Position numbers and translations under genes: made by a program. A DNA stretch of 64,000 nt from Chytridium lagenaria. Taxonomy: Eukaryota > Chytridiomycota > Chytridiomycetes > Chytridiales > Chytridiaceae. The notes below the pieces were generated by a model. The model ran no database searches. It was not told where the DNA came from and saw nothing but the letters and a program-made list of their open reading frames with translations. Positions 48,660 through 62,182 of this stretch are shown in pieces (positions within the stretch are counted from its first letter, which is position 1; each line of letters opens with the position of its first letter). The DNA lies in contig JAHLKC010000002.1 in NCBI GenBank assembly GCA_025449115.1, positions 372,001 to 436,000 of the forward strand, written 5' to 3'.

Positions 48660-50950
48660 TCACCGCATTGTCTTGTTTGTGGGTAAATTGTCATGGAAGG
48701 GACTAGAGAGCAGTGAAGTGTAAAAGTCCTCCTTTTGCTTCATTTTCGGAAACACATTCCAAAATCTCAACGTTTCATCTCCAGCCCCCGTGACGATACT
48801 CTGCCCATCAGGTGACATAGCAAGGTACAGCACTCGAAAGGTATGTCCAGTCAACGTTGCAAGTGGTTTAAGTGTGTACTTTGAAAAAAGTAAGATGGGA
48901 AGGAAAACGGGAGGAGAAAAGTCACCTTATTGTCGTCTGACGAGACACTCCAAACGCATACTTGGTTTTGAGAATACCCGTGAGTGCTCACAATCTCGTT
49001 CGAATTGCGGCTCCACGCAAGATTGCACACTTGAGAGTGCGTGTCAATGCTTGCGAGGCAAGTCCCGTTCGTCACGTTCCAAAACCGGATACGTCTGTCT
49101 GCCGTTCCTCCGCCCGATGCAAGTACATGTGGCTAGGGGCATAGCGGATTAGAATACCAAACAAAAAATAATAATTTACCTTGTATGGCGACCATGCAAT
49201 TGCCTTTACAGCCGCAACGTGATCGGAAAACACGTGAATGGGTGCCGGCTGAAGTGCGCGGTCCCAAATCATAAGCTTATTGTCGTTTCCTCCAGATGCC
49301 AGATGGGTGCCCTGGTAATTCCACTTCAAACCGCAAACCTACAAACCAAGGGAACAACTGAATAAGAAAGCCAAAAACAAATCGAAATGCAAAGTAAAAC
49401 AATACCTCTTGTTTATGCGCCGATAACGTTCTAACGACGCTATTTGCAACACGAAGATCACGATGCATAATGTTCTTGTCTCGACTTCCGGACGTCAACT
49501 GCTCACCATTCCAAGCAAGAGAGCCTAAGATGCATTAGTTATTATGTAGAGTGTAAGAGAGATTGAAAGTAGACTTCTGGCGAATGACCACGTACCAACT
49601 CGACAAGTGTGACCAGTCAATTGACGGACGCGCTTCGAATGCACCACATCCCAAAGCTCAATATGACCTCGGCTCGTGCCAATCGCTACATGTGATCCCT
49701 TTACAAATTAAGAAGGCAGCAAACGTTGAGTGTTGGTTATCAATTGACGAGGATGGATGAAAATTTTACCGAAGGGTTAAAGCTGACTGAAGTGACGTGC
49801 TCAAATTGACTGAGATCGCAAAGTTTGTCGACCTTGCATAAATACAAAAATCCAATCGTTAAAAAACTGAACCACATTCAAAGCAAAAATAGACTTTACA
49901 CATACCTTACTATTCCCCGCATTCCACAAATACACACAAGCCCCCAACCCCACACCCAACATATTCTTTGACGACCAATCCACCAAATTCAAATAAAAGT
50001 CATCCTGTAATTCCGGTGCATCCAACACTTTATACGGAGCCCTGGAAATCACTCTCGGTGGTTTCGTCGGCGTGTTTAAAATAGCTTTAGTGGCGGCACT
50101 CAACGGCGCGCTGGAGAATCGCTCATCGGCGGAAATATTTTCGGGCTTAGTGGCTTTTCGCGGGTAGTGAATTGGAGCATTCTTTGAGGGGAGGAACGGG
50201 TAGGACTGGCGAGGTGGGAGGCGAGTTGGCTGGAGAGACCCATTGTTTCGGATTGGAGAGCAGCGGTGTGGATTCTGGCGTTTGTCTCTGCTTCTGGAAA
50301 TGGGGAATTGGAGAAGATGTGTTCAATTTATAGAAGAATAATTAGAGCATAAAGAAAGGGAAAGGTACTGACCATCAAGCGAAGCATCATGCTTTCTTTT
50401 AATTGCTGACCGCAATGGGGTTACTTCCATGTTGTATATAAGCGAATTTCCTTCATTTCTTATCGGCATCCCTCTGAATTATTACGGGTTTCAGGAAATA
50501 ACAAATATAAGTTAAACATACAAAAAAAAAACAAAAAAACAAAAAAAACTATTGAAAACATTGAAGAATCAACCAAACAGAAAGTTCTTTCAAGAAACCA
50601 CAACCATACCTATCGCCAATAGTGGCATTTCTCTTCCTAGTCGGAGTAGACATGGTCAAGACTGTATCCTGATATGTGCGCTTTCTCGTCGGTGTAGTCA
50701 TAACAGTCGGCGTCGGTGTTGGTGTAGTTCTTCCCGCCACAATCACATCATCATCCGACTCCTCACCATCGACCGAATCTCTTGAAGGGGTAACCGGCCG
50801 TGGAATGTTCATTTCGGGCTCTGGAGGCTGGGGAGGTTCAGCAGTTGTGTTGTTATGGGCTGCACTTCGAGTGACCCTTGTTGTGGGAATAGCTTTCGGA
50901 ATGACTTTGCCGGTCTTTCCAGGCCTCCCTCCCTTTCCGTAATCCTTCAT
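48660..50950 (-). CDS. CDH1: APC/C co-activator Cdh1/Fizzy-related (FZR1)
   Basis: WD40 activator of the anaphase-promoting complex, active from late mitosis through G1. The ATG at 50950 gives MKDYGKGGRPGKTGKVIPKA; an upstream in-frame ATG at 51061 is possible. Exon 1 ends ATIGD and an intron of about 130 bases joins it to RGMPIRNEGNSL, a degenerate match to the C-box DR[FY]IPxR. The hallmark Cdh1 segment SRAPYKVLDAPELQDDFYLNLVDWSS precedes the blades: GLGACVYLWNAG, HVAIGTSRGHIELWD, KWNYQGTHLASGGNDNKLMIWD, HVAAVKAIAWSPYK, SNEIVSTHGYSQNQVCVWS and SPDGQSIVTGAGDETLRFWN. The C-terminus is NKTMR, where the family has Ile-Arg. One frame step near 50105 fits a missing base. PELQDDF, not PGLVDDY, separates it from Cdc20. 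Confidence 0.85.
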
Positions 50951-51285
50951 GGTAAATGATGTGAATGTGGCAGAGAGGGATGATAGCACTGGAATGCGTT
51001 CGGAGCGTTGGAAAGGAAGCGGGACTTGAGTCTCAAGTTGTTTTGCTGTATCGTTACACAAGACAATTCTATATTATAGAAGGGTTTTTACTTTCACTAG
51101 TCCCCTTCATTCCAATTCAAGATGAGATATGAACTGCGGGATAATGTATTTCAAGTCAAGGTCACGTACATGTAGAACAAGTCTACTTACAAGAGGTTTT
51201 GCCTCTGTTCCCCAAAAGGAGAAGTAGGGCCACAAATGTAATAAAGGGGTGGGGGTGTAAAGTAATAATAAAAGGGATTTAGGCG

Positions 51286-52331
51286 TTATGGAGTTTGTTG
51301 TCGTCCTGCGTGCTTCCTCCCTCCCGCCTGAGTGATGCAGCACAGCATGATCACGATGGACGCCATAAAGTCCCTGTTCCATGTAGTGAAGCAATTTTGC
51401 AATGCAACATACGGACTCTTTGACTTGATTTTACGTTCTTTACGTTATCCCTTTGATGATGATAGATATGTACGATGAATAGGAACAAAAAAAGGCGGTG
51501 AGTTGGTTTCGATAGGTGAGTGGTGTGTGATGGAGTGCTGATGAAGGATTAGACATACCGAACTCGCTGGCATGGACACACTGATGAAGACAGGCGCTCG
51601 GCGTGCGTTAGCATCGTGATGCTTTTCTTTTTGCTTATGAAGCGCATGATCTTTTTAATAGCGCCTTTGCATTTACCGCGAATACGTGATGCCACGGATG
51701 ATTTCGAGAAGAAGGATACACAGCTCCCGACAATGACCACAACATTTTCTTGTCCTAGTTGGTCATCATACGTGTCAGTCTTGGTTTCGAGAGGTTTTTA
51801 AATATTATTTAAAATAAAAAAGGTTTTTATACCGTAACGATTTCGCTAATCTCCTCCATAGCCCTCAACTCTCTACAGTAAACGGTGAATCTTCGAGCAC
51901 GTTTACGAAGGTTATACGCGTAAATGTCTTATTCAAGGTTGTTACTATCAAGTTTCATATATTTGCGCAGTTCAAAAGATTGAGTCTCACCTCGAAATGT
52001 TGCAACTTGAAGACCGAGTGGTCCAAGAGACCAGCAACCGTCGTAATCTTTGAAGAAGGTGTCTGGTATAGTGTATCGCGCAACTTTTTAATAAATAGAT
52101 AAATAAGTAATAGAATGATTAATGTATTTCTCATTCAGTGTCGACTGTTGATTGAAAAAGCGAAATAAACTATTTTGGACATTTACACATACCTCGTCAC
52201 TCATCCTGACTGGTGGGAGATTGTGGCCAGCGCGATGGTGCCAGAACTTGGTACTGACGGTGAAACGGTAATGATCTAATTCTTTGAGGCCGTCGGGAAG
52301 TTGATTCCACTCTTTAAGCTGTCTTTTCAGA
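51286..52331 (-). mobile_element. Fanzor (eukaryotic TnpB-like nuclease) gene, 5'-truncated remnant
   Basis: Five exon-like blocks on the minus strand: 52331-52193, 52083-51991, 51927-51833, 51779-51559 and 51417-51286. In order they read KEWNQLPDGLKELDHYRFTV and FWHHRAGHNLPPVRMSDE; LRDTLYQTPSSKITTVAGLL; YAYNLRKRARRFTVYCRELRA; VVVIVGSCVSFFSKSSVASR and IRGKCKGAIKKIMRF; ITMLTHAERLSSSVCPCQRVR; then VRMLHCKNCFTTWNRDFMAS after adding one base in the A run at 51391-51400. Order and spacing match the C-terminal part of Fanzor/TnpB proteins: RuvC segment, glutamate before a [TS]S-x-C-P-x-C ribbon half, second CxxC and the W-N-R-D motif with the last catalytic Asp. The N-terminal half with the first RuvC Asp is absent; upstream sequence to 52565 is non-coding. 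Whether the copy is dead or only partly sequenced correctly is open. Terminal repeats were not found by eye. Confidence 0.65.
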
Positions 52332-52565
52332 TCTCAATAAAATGTCATTCGATATATTAAATGTATGTTTGTATTGATGTAGTTGGTAAGGATATGACTA
52401 TGAGGAGGATTTTGAAAAATGAACAGCGACTATAAATTGTTTTAGGTACAAAGCTACTTCAACCAAAAGGACAAACGAAATAAAACTATGTTCGTCAAAA
52501 TACAAAATGGATGAACAATATATAAAATTACATAAGAACAACACAAAAAAAAAGGAGGAAATGTG

Positions 52566-53687
52566 TCAGGGCCCCACAGTAATCAATGCTGATGAAGTCT
52601 GTGACGCAACCTGCACAGCAATAGCAGCCACTACCGCCACCGCACAAGCCGTCGCCACAATATAAACAATCAAACTCCTCAACACGATCGCATAAACCAT
52701 TCTCGCCACATCCAATGGGCTAGGACAGAAGGGTTTAAAGAAAAAAGGGTTGGGGAGGTGATTAATGGGGTGAGACGCAGGAGATCCATATAGGAGGTGG
52801 GGAACCCCCATTAAGATTTGACGGAGCATAAGGGAGGCGTCGAGGTGGGTGAGAAAATGGTCAAAACCAGAGTCGTGGAGGTCGTAGTTGAGAGTTTTGA
52901 GAAATTGACGCTCGGAACGATTGATGTCGGGGAGGGGGAGGCGGGTAAAGTCGCTCCAGTCTGAAGGAATTTTGTGGATGTGTTAGATGGATGGCAAAAC
53001 GAAAAAAAGTCTGAAGGTACAAACCCCCAACAAACTCATTAGACAAAGTAAGGGCATGGTTAAAGAATGCAAGGGATAGAGGAGGAAAACTACAGCGGTG
53101 AAAGGTAGTGTAATGAGGTAAATCACTTTACCTTTGTTAGAGTATGTTGCGTCATATAGGAACTTGTCGGCGCATATAATCGCAGATACATAGATGGGAA
53201 TATATGGAAGCGTCGCCTCCCCTCCAACCGCAACAGCCGCAACAGTATACCGTCTAGCATAATACATTGCCAACAAATAAGTCGACCAAGACACTGACGT
53301 TTTCCCCAGCATTCCCAAAATAAAAGTCATAGCGTCCCTTCCCTCCATTGTATCCGACCTTCCCAGAATACTCACAAACAGGTACGAAGTCAATGAGAAC
53401 AAACTGGGTGGGACCAACGCTTCGGAATGACGAGTGCTTTGCTCTCGAAGCATGCGACGGTATTCTTCGAAGGGGTTGGAGAGCTCTCGAGACATTTGGG
53501 AAAAGTAGTGGAGACGGTCTTTTTCTCGTTGGAGACGGCGGATGCGGTGACGGGGGTTTGTGGAGGTGCCTTTCTTGGACCTGTATAAAAAGATGCAGGC
53601 ATGCATGCATTCAGGGGTTAGAAAGTAGTGATCATCAACCTCAAAGCGTTTTTCGAGCAAGCTTGATGGAAGCTCAACTGATGACAT
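52566..53687 (-). CDS. Cyclin-domain protein with C-terminal membrane segment
   Basis: Pho80/PCL-type cyclin box protein, probably partner of a cyclin-dependent kinase. Exons 53687-53132 and 52960-52566. The cyclin box reads TFILGMLGKTSVSWSTYLLAMYYARRYT, YIPIYVSAIICADKFLYDATYSNK, then across the intron DWSDFTRLPLPDINRSERQFLKTLNYDLH. The C-terminal 60 residues contain one long hydrophobic segment (VLRSLIVYIVATACAVAVVAAIAV), unusual for a cyclin and suggesting tail anchoring. Within exon 1 a 60-base segment (VDDHYFLTPECMHACIFLYR) has a GT start, a CTAAC branch-like sequence and TACAG end, so it may be a retained or optional intron of a length divisible by three. Head-to-head with FEN1. Confidence 0.78.
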
Positions 53688-53778
53688 CTATCAATACACT
53701 CACATGATTGTTGATTTTTTGATGTTTACACTTGTGTCACATTATAAAACATCCAAACCTCTCGGACAGCAATAAAAG
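53688..53778. promoter_or_regulatory. 91-base bidirectional promoter, cyclin/FEN1
   Basis: Only 91 bases separate the divergent start codons of the cyclin-domain gene and FEN1, so the core promoters must overlap. No MCB (ACGCGT) or TATA box is evident. Confidence 0.55.
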
Positions 53779-55501
53779 ATGGGCATTCATGGTAAAATGT
53801 CAACCCACTACGTCCTTATCCGCCCTTTGACCCTAACTCTGACCTTAACGCACACATGCAGGTTTAATGAAAGTGATTAGCGATAACGCCCCCAATGCCA
53901 TCAAGGAACTCGCAATCTCAGCTTGCTTTGGACGGAAAGTGGCTATCGATGCGTCTATGTCCATCTATCAGTTTCTTATAGCCATCAGAAGAGATGGTGA
54001 ACAATTGACGAATGAGAGCGGCGAGGTGACGAGGTATGTTTGTTAAGGGGTTTTGATGTCTGATGAGTTTTGGGCCAGTCATTTGAAGGGATTGATGGAT
54101 CGGACAATACGAATGATGGAGAATGGGTTGAAGCCTGTGTACGTGTTTGATGGGAAGCCGCCAGAGCTTAAATCAGCTGAGGTGAGTTTTAATGAAGCTC
54201 TATCTGGTATTAAATCGCTGTTGGCCAGCTGAAGAAGAGAGGAGAGAAGAGGGATGAGGCTGAAAAGGCTGCTGAAGCTGCTGTTGCGGAAGGTGAGGAT
54301 AATAACGGCTCAATATTTCTCCTTCTTCTTATTCTTCTCTTCTTTTGGTTGAAGTCTGTGCCTATGACTGATGGTAATGTAGGCGATACGGAGAATTTTG
54401 ATAAATTTAGTCGGCGAACGGTGAAGGTGTCAAAGGAGCAGAATGAGGATTGTAAGCGTCTCTTGGCACTTATGGGCGTTCCTTATGTAGAGGTATGAGC
54501 ATACGCGATATTACAGATCTTCCTTTGCTCAACCATTCTTGTAGGCACCTTGCGAGGCTGAAGCGCAATGTGCTGTGTTGGCGAAAGCTGGAAAGGTTTT
54601 TAGATATATCTTATCGTAGTGAAACTGAGTTGTTTTACAAGGTGTATGCTGCAGGATCAGAGGATATGGACACCCTAACATTTGGCTCGAGCGTCCTTAT
54701 GCGTCATTTGACGTTTAGCGAGAGCAGGAAGATGCCAGTTGTAGAAATTAGCCTGGACAAAGTTTTGGAAGGCCTTCAAATTAATATGGATGAGGTTGGT
54801 ATTTTTGAAAGCCATTTTCTGTTTTAGGTCGTCTTTTTTGTTGGACATGATATTGAATTATTGGTTAAAGTTTATCGATATGTGTATTCTTCTTGGATGC
54901 GATTATTGTGATAGCATCAAGGGCATTGGACCGATGCGCGCGCTTAGTCTTATCAAGGAGCATCATTCAATTGAGAATATTGTGAAGGCGCTAGATAGGA
55001 AAAAGTACCCGATTGCAGAGGATTGGCCATACAAGGATGCAAGGGAGCTGTTCCATAGACCGAGTGTGGTGGATCCTGAAGAAGTTAATGTATGCGGAGT
55101 ATCCTCGTGTTTCAACTCTTGGTTATCGAATACCTTATAATTAACATTGCCCAAGCTTAACTGGACTGAACCGGACGAGGAGGGCATCGTAAAGTTTTTG
55201 TGCGGAGAGAAAAACTTTAAGTGAGAGTAATGCCTGTTTTCTCTAGATCTGATGCAGAGTTTTCTTTTTAGTGAGGATCGTGTAAGGTCGGCCATCAAGA
55301 AGTTGCAAAAGGCAAAAACTGGAACTACTCAGGGAAGACTCGCGGATTACTTCAAGGTGCTTCCTAAGGAACAGAATGGAAAGGCACCAGAAAAGCGCAA
55401 GGTAGGAAATGAAGGAATGTGTTCTTTTCTTACTTGATTGGTAATTTCAGGCAGTTGTGGCCAAGGGCAAAACTTCCGCAAAGAAACCGCGAAAAAAGTA
55501 A
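53779..55501 (+). CDS. FEN1: Flap endonuclease 1 (FEN1/Rad27)
   Basis: Structure-specific nuclease that removes 5' flaps in lagging-strand maturation and long-patch repair. Eleven exons: 53779-53791, 53862-54033, 54079-54181, 54229-54292, 54383-54492, 54545-54595, 54642-54794, 54871-55089, 55156-55220, 55272-55401 and 55451-55501. Motifs: N-terminal [87 protein letters not shown] (helix-hairpin-helix). A PCNA-binding PIP box, [10 protein letters not shown], lies near the end, followed by a Lys-rich tail. Catalytic Asp/Glu residues are all present. No frame step is needed. N-terminal Gly after Met is conserved. Length about 375 residues, normal. Confidence 0.95.
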
Positions 55502-55923
55502 AAATGGAATCCTTTTTTTTGTGGGGATTTGTATGGCTGGATTTGAGGGAGGTGCTGACTCCCAGTGTTTTTTGATCAATGCAATTATTTTTTTGTAAAG
55601 AATGTGTCCAGTGGCACTACACTACATCCCACCCATTCTCCAGCCATCACGGCATGATACGTCAGTAAATGAAGTGGAACGGAGTGGAGTGAAGGGTGGC
55701 CCTCTCTTTCCCAAACAGCCAAGGGGTGGCAGCCAATGCTGAAACCAAAATTGCTGACGCGCAGATATTGACTGATCACCTTTTCATCCCCACCGTAGAG
55801 AATAATTTTTCAAGTTGAAAGGAATTTTCATTTGTGCATCATCAGCTTCAACAAGGATTCAATCCAGCTACAACAGGAAAAAGAAACTCGCTTTGACGAC
55901 CACCACCCAGACCTCCGTGTGGC
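55502..55923. other. Intergenic spacer
   Basis: Between FEN1 and CCR4, same strand. No gene seen. Confidence 0.5.
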
Positions 55924-58236
55924 ATGTGGCAGTGGGGGCGGAGAGGAGACGAGCCCGACGGGATAGCGGACGGAATCCAGCACCATCATCTTCACCACCA
56001 CCATCAGCAGCAGCCGCAGCACTTATACGCAACATCGACTACTACATCCTCTTCCACAACAGCGTCGGCCATCGGTGCTGCCACAAAGCAGAGCCTGCTG
56101 ACTATGGCTGCTCAGAGTGGCTACCAGACGTCAACATCAAACGGTGTGGCTGGGAGCCATCATCAGAAGCAGATTGATCAGGTGCAATTATCACGGCAGG
56201 TGCGCAGCGGGGGATCCTTTATGACCCATTCTGCTTTATTCTTATCCCCACTTGCTCTTGTTTTGTAATTCGATATATGGGGAGAGTAAGATACGAGCAA
56301 CGTAACTAACCAAAAACATTATGCGCATCCTATTTTAGTCGGCGTCTCCCCATCATCACGCACGGGTTGCAGCAGCGGCAGCCCGAACGGCAAATGGATT
56401 AGGAGCAAACTCGGAATCCTTGGGCAACTCCGCACTCTCTCTTGTCAATCCCTCCGAGAAGGCATCAGAGTGGACCATACTTGATCTGGGTGGAATGCAG
56501 ATCAAGAACCTTAGCGCGGAGCTTTTTAGATATACCTTTCTCACGACTCTGTACCTGAATCATAATAATCTCACTTTCCTGTCAACGGATATTAGCAAAC
56601 TTTCTTCGTTGGTTATTCTAGATCTTTCGGGAAATAGACTCACGTCTGTGCCTGCTGAGTTGGGACTTCTGGTGTCGTTGAGGGAACTGTTGTTGTTTGA
56701 TAATCAGCTCACTTTTCTTCCTCCTGAGTTGGGCTCATTATTTCAGGTGAGTTATTATTGTTCTATTTTATGCAGTTGGAATGCTAATCTTTACTGTGCA
56801 GTTGGAGATTTTGGGGCTTGAGGGCAACCCATTAAGCGAGCCTATCCTTTCTTTGATCCAAAAGGAGGGAACGACTGCTGTTGTTACCTACTTGCGCGAG
56901 AATATACCTGGTATGTTTGTATTGCGACACCTTTTAAGGCAATTAAAGAAAAAGTTGTCTGATTTTTGTTTATGTAGCCGGCGGAGCTCCACAAGAACGT
57001 GAATGGATCCCCCTTGAAGAAGATACCTCTGTGGCCACTTCGGGTGGTAAGTGTTACTTTTTTTATTATTAGGCGCTCTTTAAAGTAGGAGCTCATGTGT
57101 ATTTTGCGCAGACGTTTTCACCGTCATGTGCTACAACACTCTTTGCGACAAATATGCAACACCACAGGCTTACGCTTACACTCCTTCGTGGGTTCTTAAC
57201 TGGGAGTACCGGAGAGAGCTTTTACTGCATGATATTCTGAACTACAGTGCGGACATTCTCTGCCTTCAGGTAATGACTATTCAGGATGTTTTTATTCTCC
57301 TTAAATGCACGTTGTTAATATTTTTTCGTGGGTATAGGAAGTGGAAATGGGTCAGTATGAGGACTATTTCTCGATGCAGCTTGGTTCTCTTGGGGAGTAT
57401 GAAGGTGTGTTCTGGCCGAAGTCGAGGGCAAGAACAATGGGTGACTACGAGAAGCGGAGTGTAGATGGATGCGCAACATTCTTTAAATCCAATAAGTAAG
57501 ATTTTTGCAAGTTAAACCCTTTGTTTTACTAACAATATAAATAAAAAGGTTCACGTTGAAGGAGAAACACTTGATTGAGTTTCAACAGATTGCCATGCAA
57601 CGCCCGGAGCTTCGAAAAACTGAAGATGTCTTTAACCGTGTCATGGTTAAAGACAACATTGCTGTTGTAGTTCTCCTCGAATCGAAGGAAAATAACTCAA
57701 AGCTATTGGTGGCCAACGCGCATCTTCACTGGGACCCCTCATACAATGATGTGAAGCTTGTTCAGACCGCCATGCTTGTGGAAGAGCTCCAACGTCTAAG
57801 TGCCACTTACTCTGCTGGATCAAAAACACCGATTCCCGTTCTGATGTGCGGTGATTTCAACTCTCTCCCTAATTCTGGTGTTTACGAATTCTTGTCTGGT
57901 GGGTCTGTTCCGCAAGATCATTCCGACTTTGGTTCCTACACCTACGGCACCTACACTACCGAGGGTCTCTCGCATAACCTGCAACTGAAATCGGCTTACT
58001 CTCACGTGGATGAATTGGACTTTACCAACTTCACTGCTACCTTTAAAGAAGTTATCGACTACGTTTGGTACTCGACGCCAACCCTGAGTATCACTGGGTT
58101 GTTGTCCAACGTAGATAAAGCGTATGTTGCCAAAAGCGTCGGTTTCCCAAACGCACATCACCCTTCGGACCATATCCCCCTCGTCGTGTCGTGTCGGTGG
58201 AAGAGTAATGCTAATAAAGCCAAAAACAAATACTAA
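55924..58236 (+). CDS. CCR4: CCR4 poly(A)-specific deadenylase (CNOT6-like)
   Basis: Catalytic subunit of the CCR4-NOT complex; shortens mRNA poly(A) tails. Exons: 55924-56199, 56339-56746, 56802-56910, 56978-57046, 57112-57269, 57338-57495 and 57549-58236. N-terminal His/Gln-rich region, then leucine-rich repeats (ILDLGGMQIKNLSAELF, TLYLNHNNLTFLSTDISKL, ILDLSGNRLTSVPAELG, LLFDNQLTFLPPELG, ILGLEGNPLSEPI) which bind CAF1. The EEP nuclease domain follows: FTVMCYNTLCDKYAT, YSADILCLQEVE with catalytic Glu, GCATFFKSNKF, ANAHLHWDP, LMCGDFNSLPNSGVYEFL, EVIDYVWYS and final HPSDHIPLVV with the catalytic His. All joins are in frame. The upstream start could be earlier. Confidence 0.95.
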
Positions 58237-58437
58237 AAAAATTAAAAACAAAAACAAAACCAAGCTGTGCAGTCCTTTCTTTCCTCTTCCTTTTTTCTAC
58301 TGTTTTTTGGTTGGGTTTTTTTCAAAAAAAAAAAAGAAAACTCTCACTGAAAACACAACATAAAACACAACGCTCTATTAAAATCATTAAGAGAAAGCAA
58401 TAGCTCAAGATGCGGTGGACGGCTTACTATAGCAAAG

Positions 58438-59246
58438 TTAAAGGGTATTCGATTTAAATGTTTCACTTACGTTCAAGAGGCTCAAAATCATGCACTAGAG
58501 GTAAGATAAACAAAAACAGAGAAAACAGATAGATTAAATTTAAATTCCCTGTAATCAATACGAAACTACTTACGTAAAGGTCTAAGATGTCGTCAGAAAA
58601 AATACCGATATTCGAATATATTAGAAATCATAATAACAACATAGCCATAATCAATAGTAACTCACAGTAAAAGAATGAAAGAAGGTAGAAGGCCAGTTTA
58701 AAGAAACATTCCTTTTTATGTTGAGGCAGCGTCCTGAAGATCTCGGTTGCATCATACATGTGTCGATTGTTGAGGATCCTTGCAAAGTCATCAGTAAAAA
58801 AATGGTTCTTTCGAGTTTCACTGCTCCTTACTTATTGACATGGTATGCCAGCAAAGGGGTATTCAAAAGCAAAGCAATCCAGCTTCCGTTAAACAAAAAC
58901 AGCAGCCACAGGATGGCATGTGAAATATTCTCGGGCAGGACAAACTACAAGGGTTCAAGGAAAGGTTAGAAAATGAAATCATCTGATAAAGAGAAAGCGC
59001 ATGCCTGGTTCAGCTTGTTGCAAAGATCAATGGGGTTGATGTAGTCGACCTCCAGATCGGAGAACATGATGATCTATGTCCCAATATCAACATCTTCGTC
59101 CAACAGATTATCCAATCCTTACGTAGAAGACCATAGCGAAGAGTAGGATTGCCGCCATGACGACGGCAAACAAGAATACGAACTGGGGTTGGACTTATGT
59201 CAGTATCCACGCGCTGTTCAGAGACTCATACCGCATCGCCGTTCAT
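58438..59246 (-). CDS. ERV14: Cornichon family ER cargo receptor (ERV14/CNIH)
   Basis: COPII cargo receptor for membrane proteins leaving the ER. Several small exons on the minus strand; the chosen start gives MNGDA, and an in-frame upstream ATG at 59348 would add about 34 residues. Blocks: FLFAVVMAAILLFAMVFY, IIMFSDLEVDYINPIDLCNKLNQ, FVLPENISHAILWLLFLFNG, SWIALLLNTPLLAYHVNK, ILNNRHMYDATEIFRTLPQHKKE, CFFKLAFYLLSFFYYLY and CMILSLLNVSETFKSNTL. This is the complete cornichon fold with the conserved IFRTL motif. The intron after LCNKLNQ starts with GC (GCATGC), the third GC-AG intron in this window. About 140 residues, normal. Confidence 0.93.
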
Positions 59247-59365
59247 AATGCAGGTAGTTGTTTCAAAATTTTCAAGCTTTACTTCTTTTTCTTGAAATGA
59301 TGACGATCTCCAGCCCGCGCTCCAAGTGACATTTTTTTGGGACGACATGCTAAATTCAGACGCGT

Positions 59366-62137
<2,772 letters not shown>

Positions 62138-62182
62138 CTTCAACACCTCCCTGCCTGCAAATTTTAATGGCGTGCTTGTCTG
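62138..62182. promoter_or_regulatory. 45-base divergent interval, kinesin-13/glycosyltransferase
   Basis: Start codons of the minus-strand kinesin-13 and the plus-strand glycosyltransferase are separated by only 45 bases. Either promoters overlap coding sequence, or one true start is further in. Confidence 0.4.

Noticed and set aside
2600..51400. Programmed ribosomal frameshifting as explanation of the frame steps
   Set aside because: No common slippery sequence, stop codon or downstream structure; one example is a C-run length difference between two histone copies.
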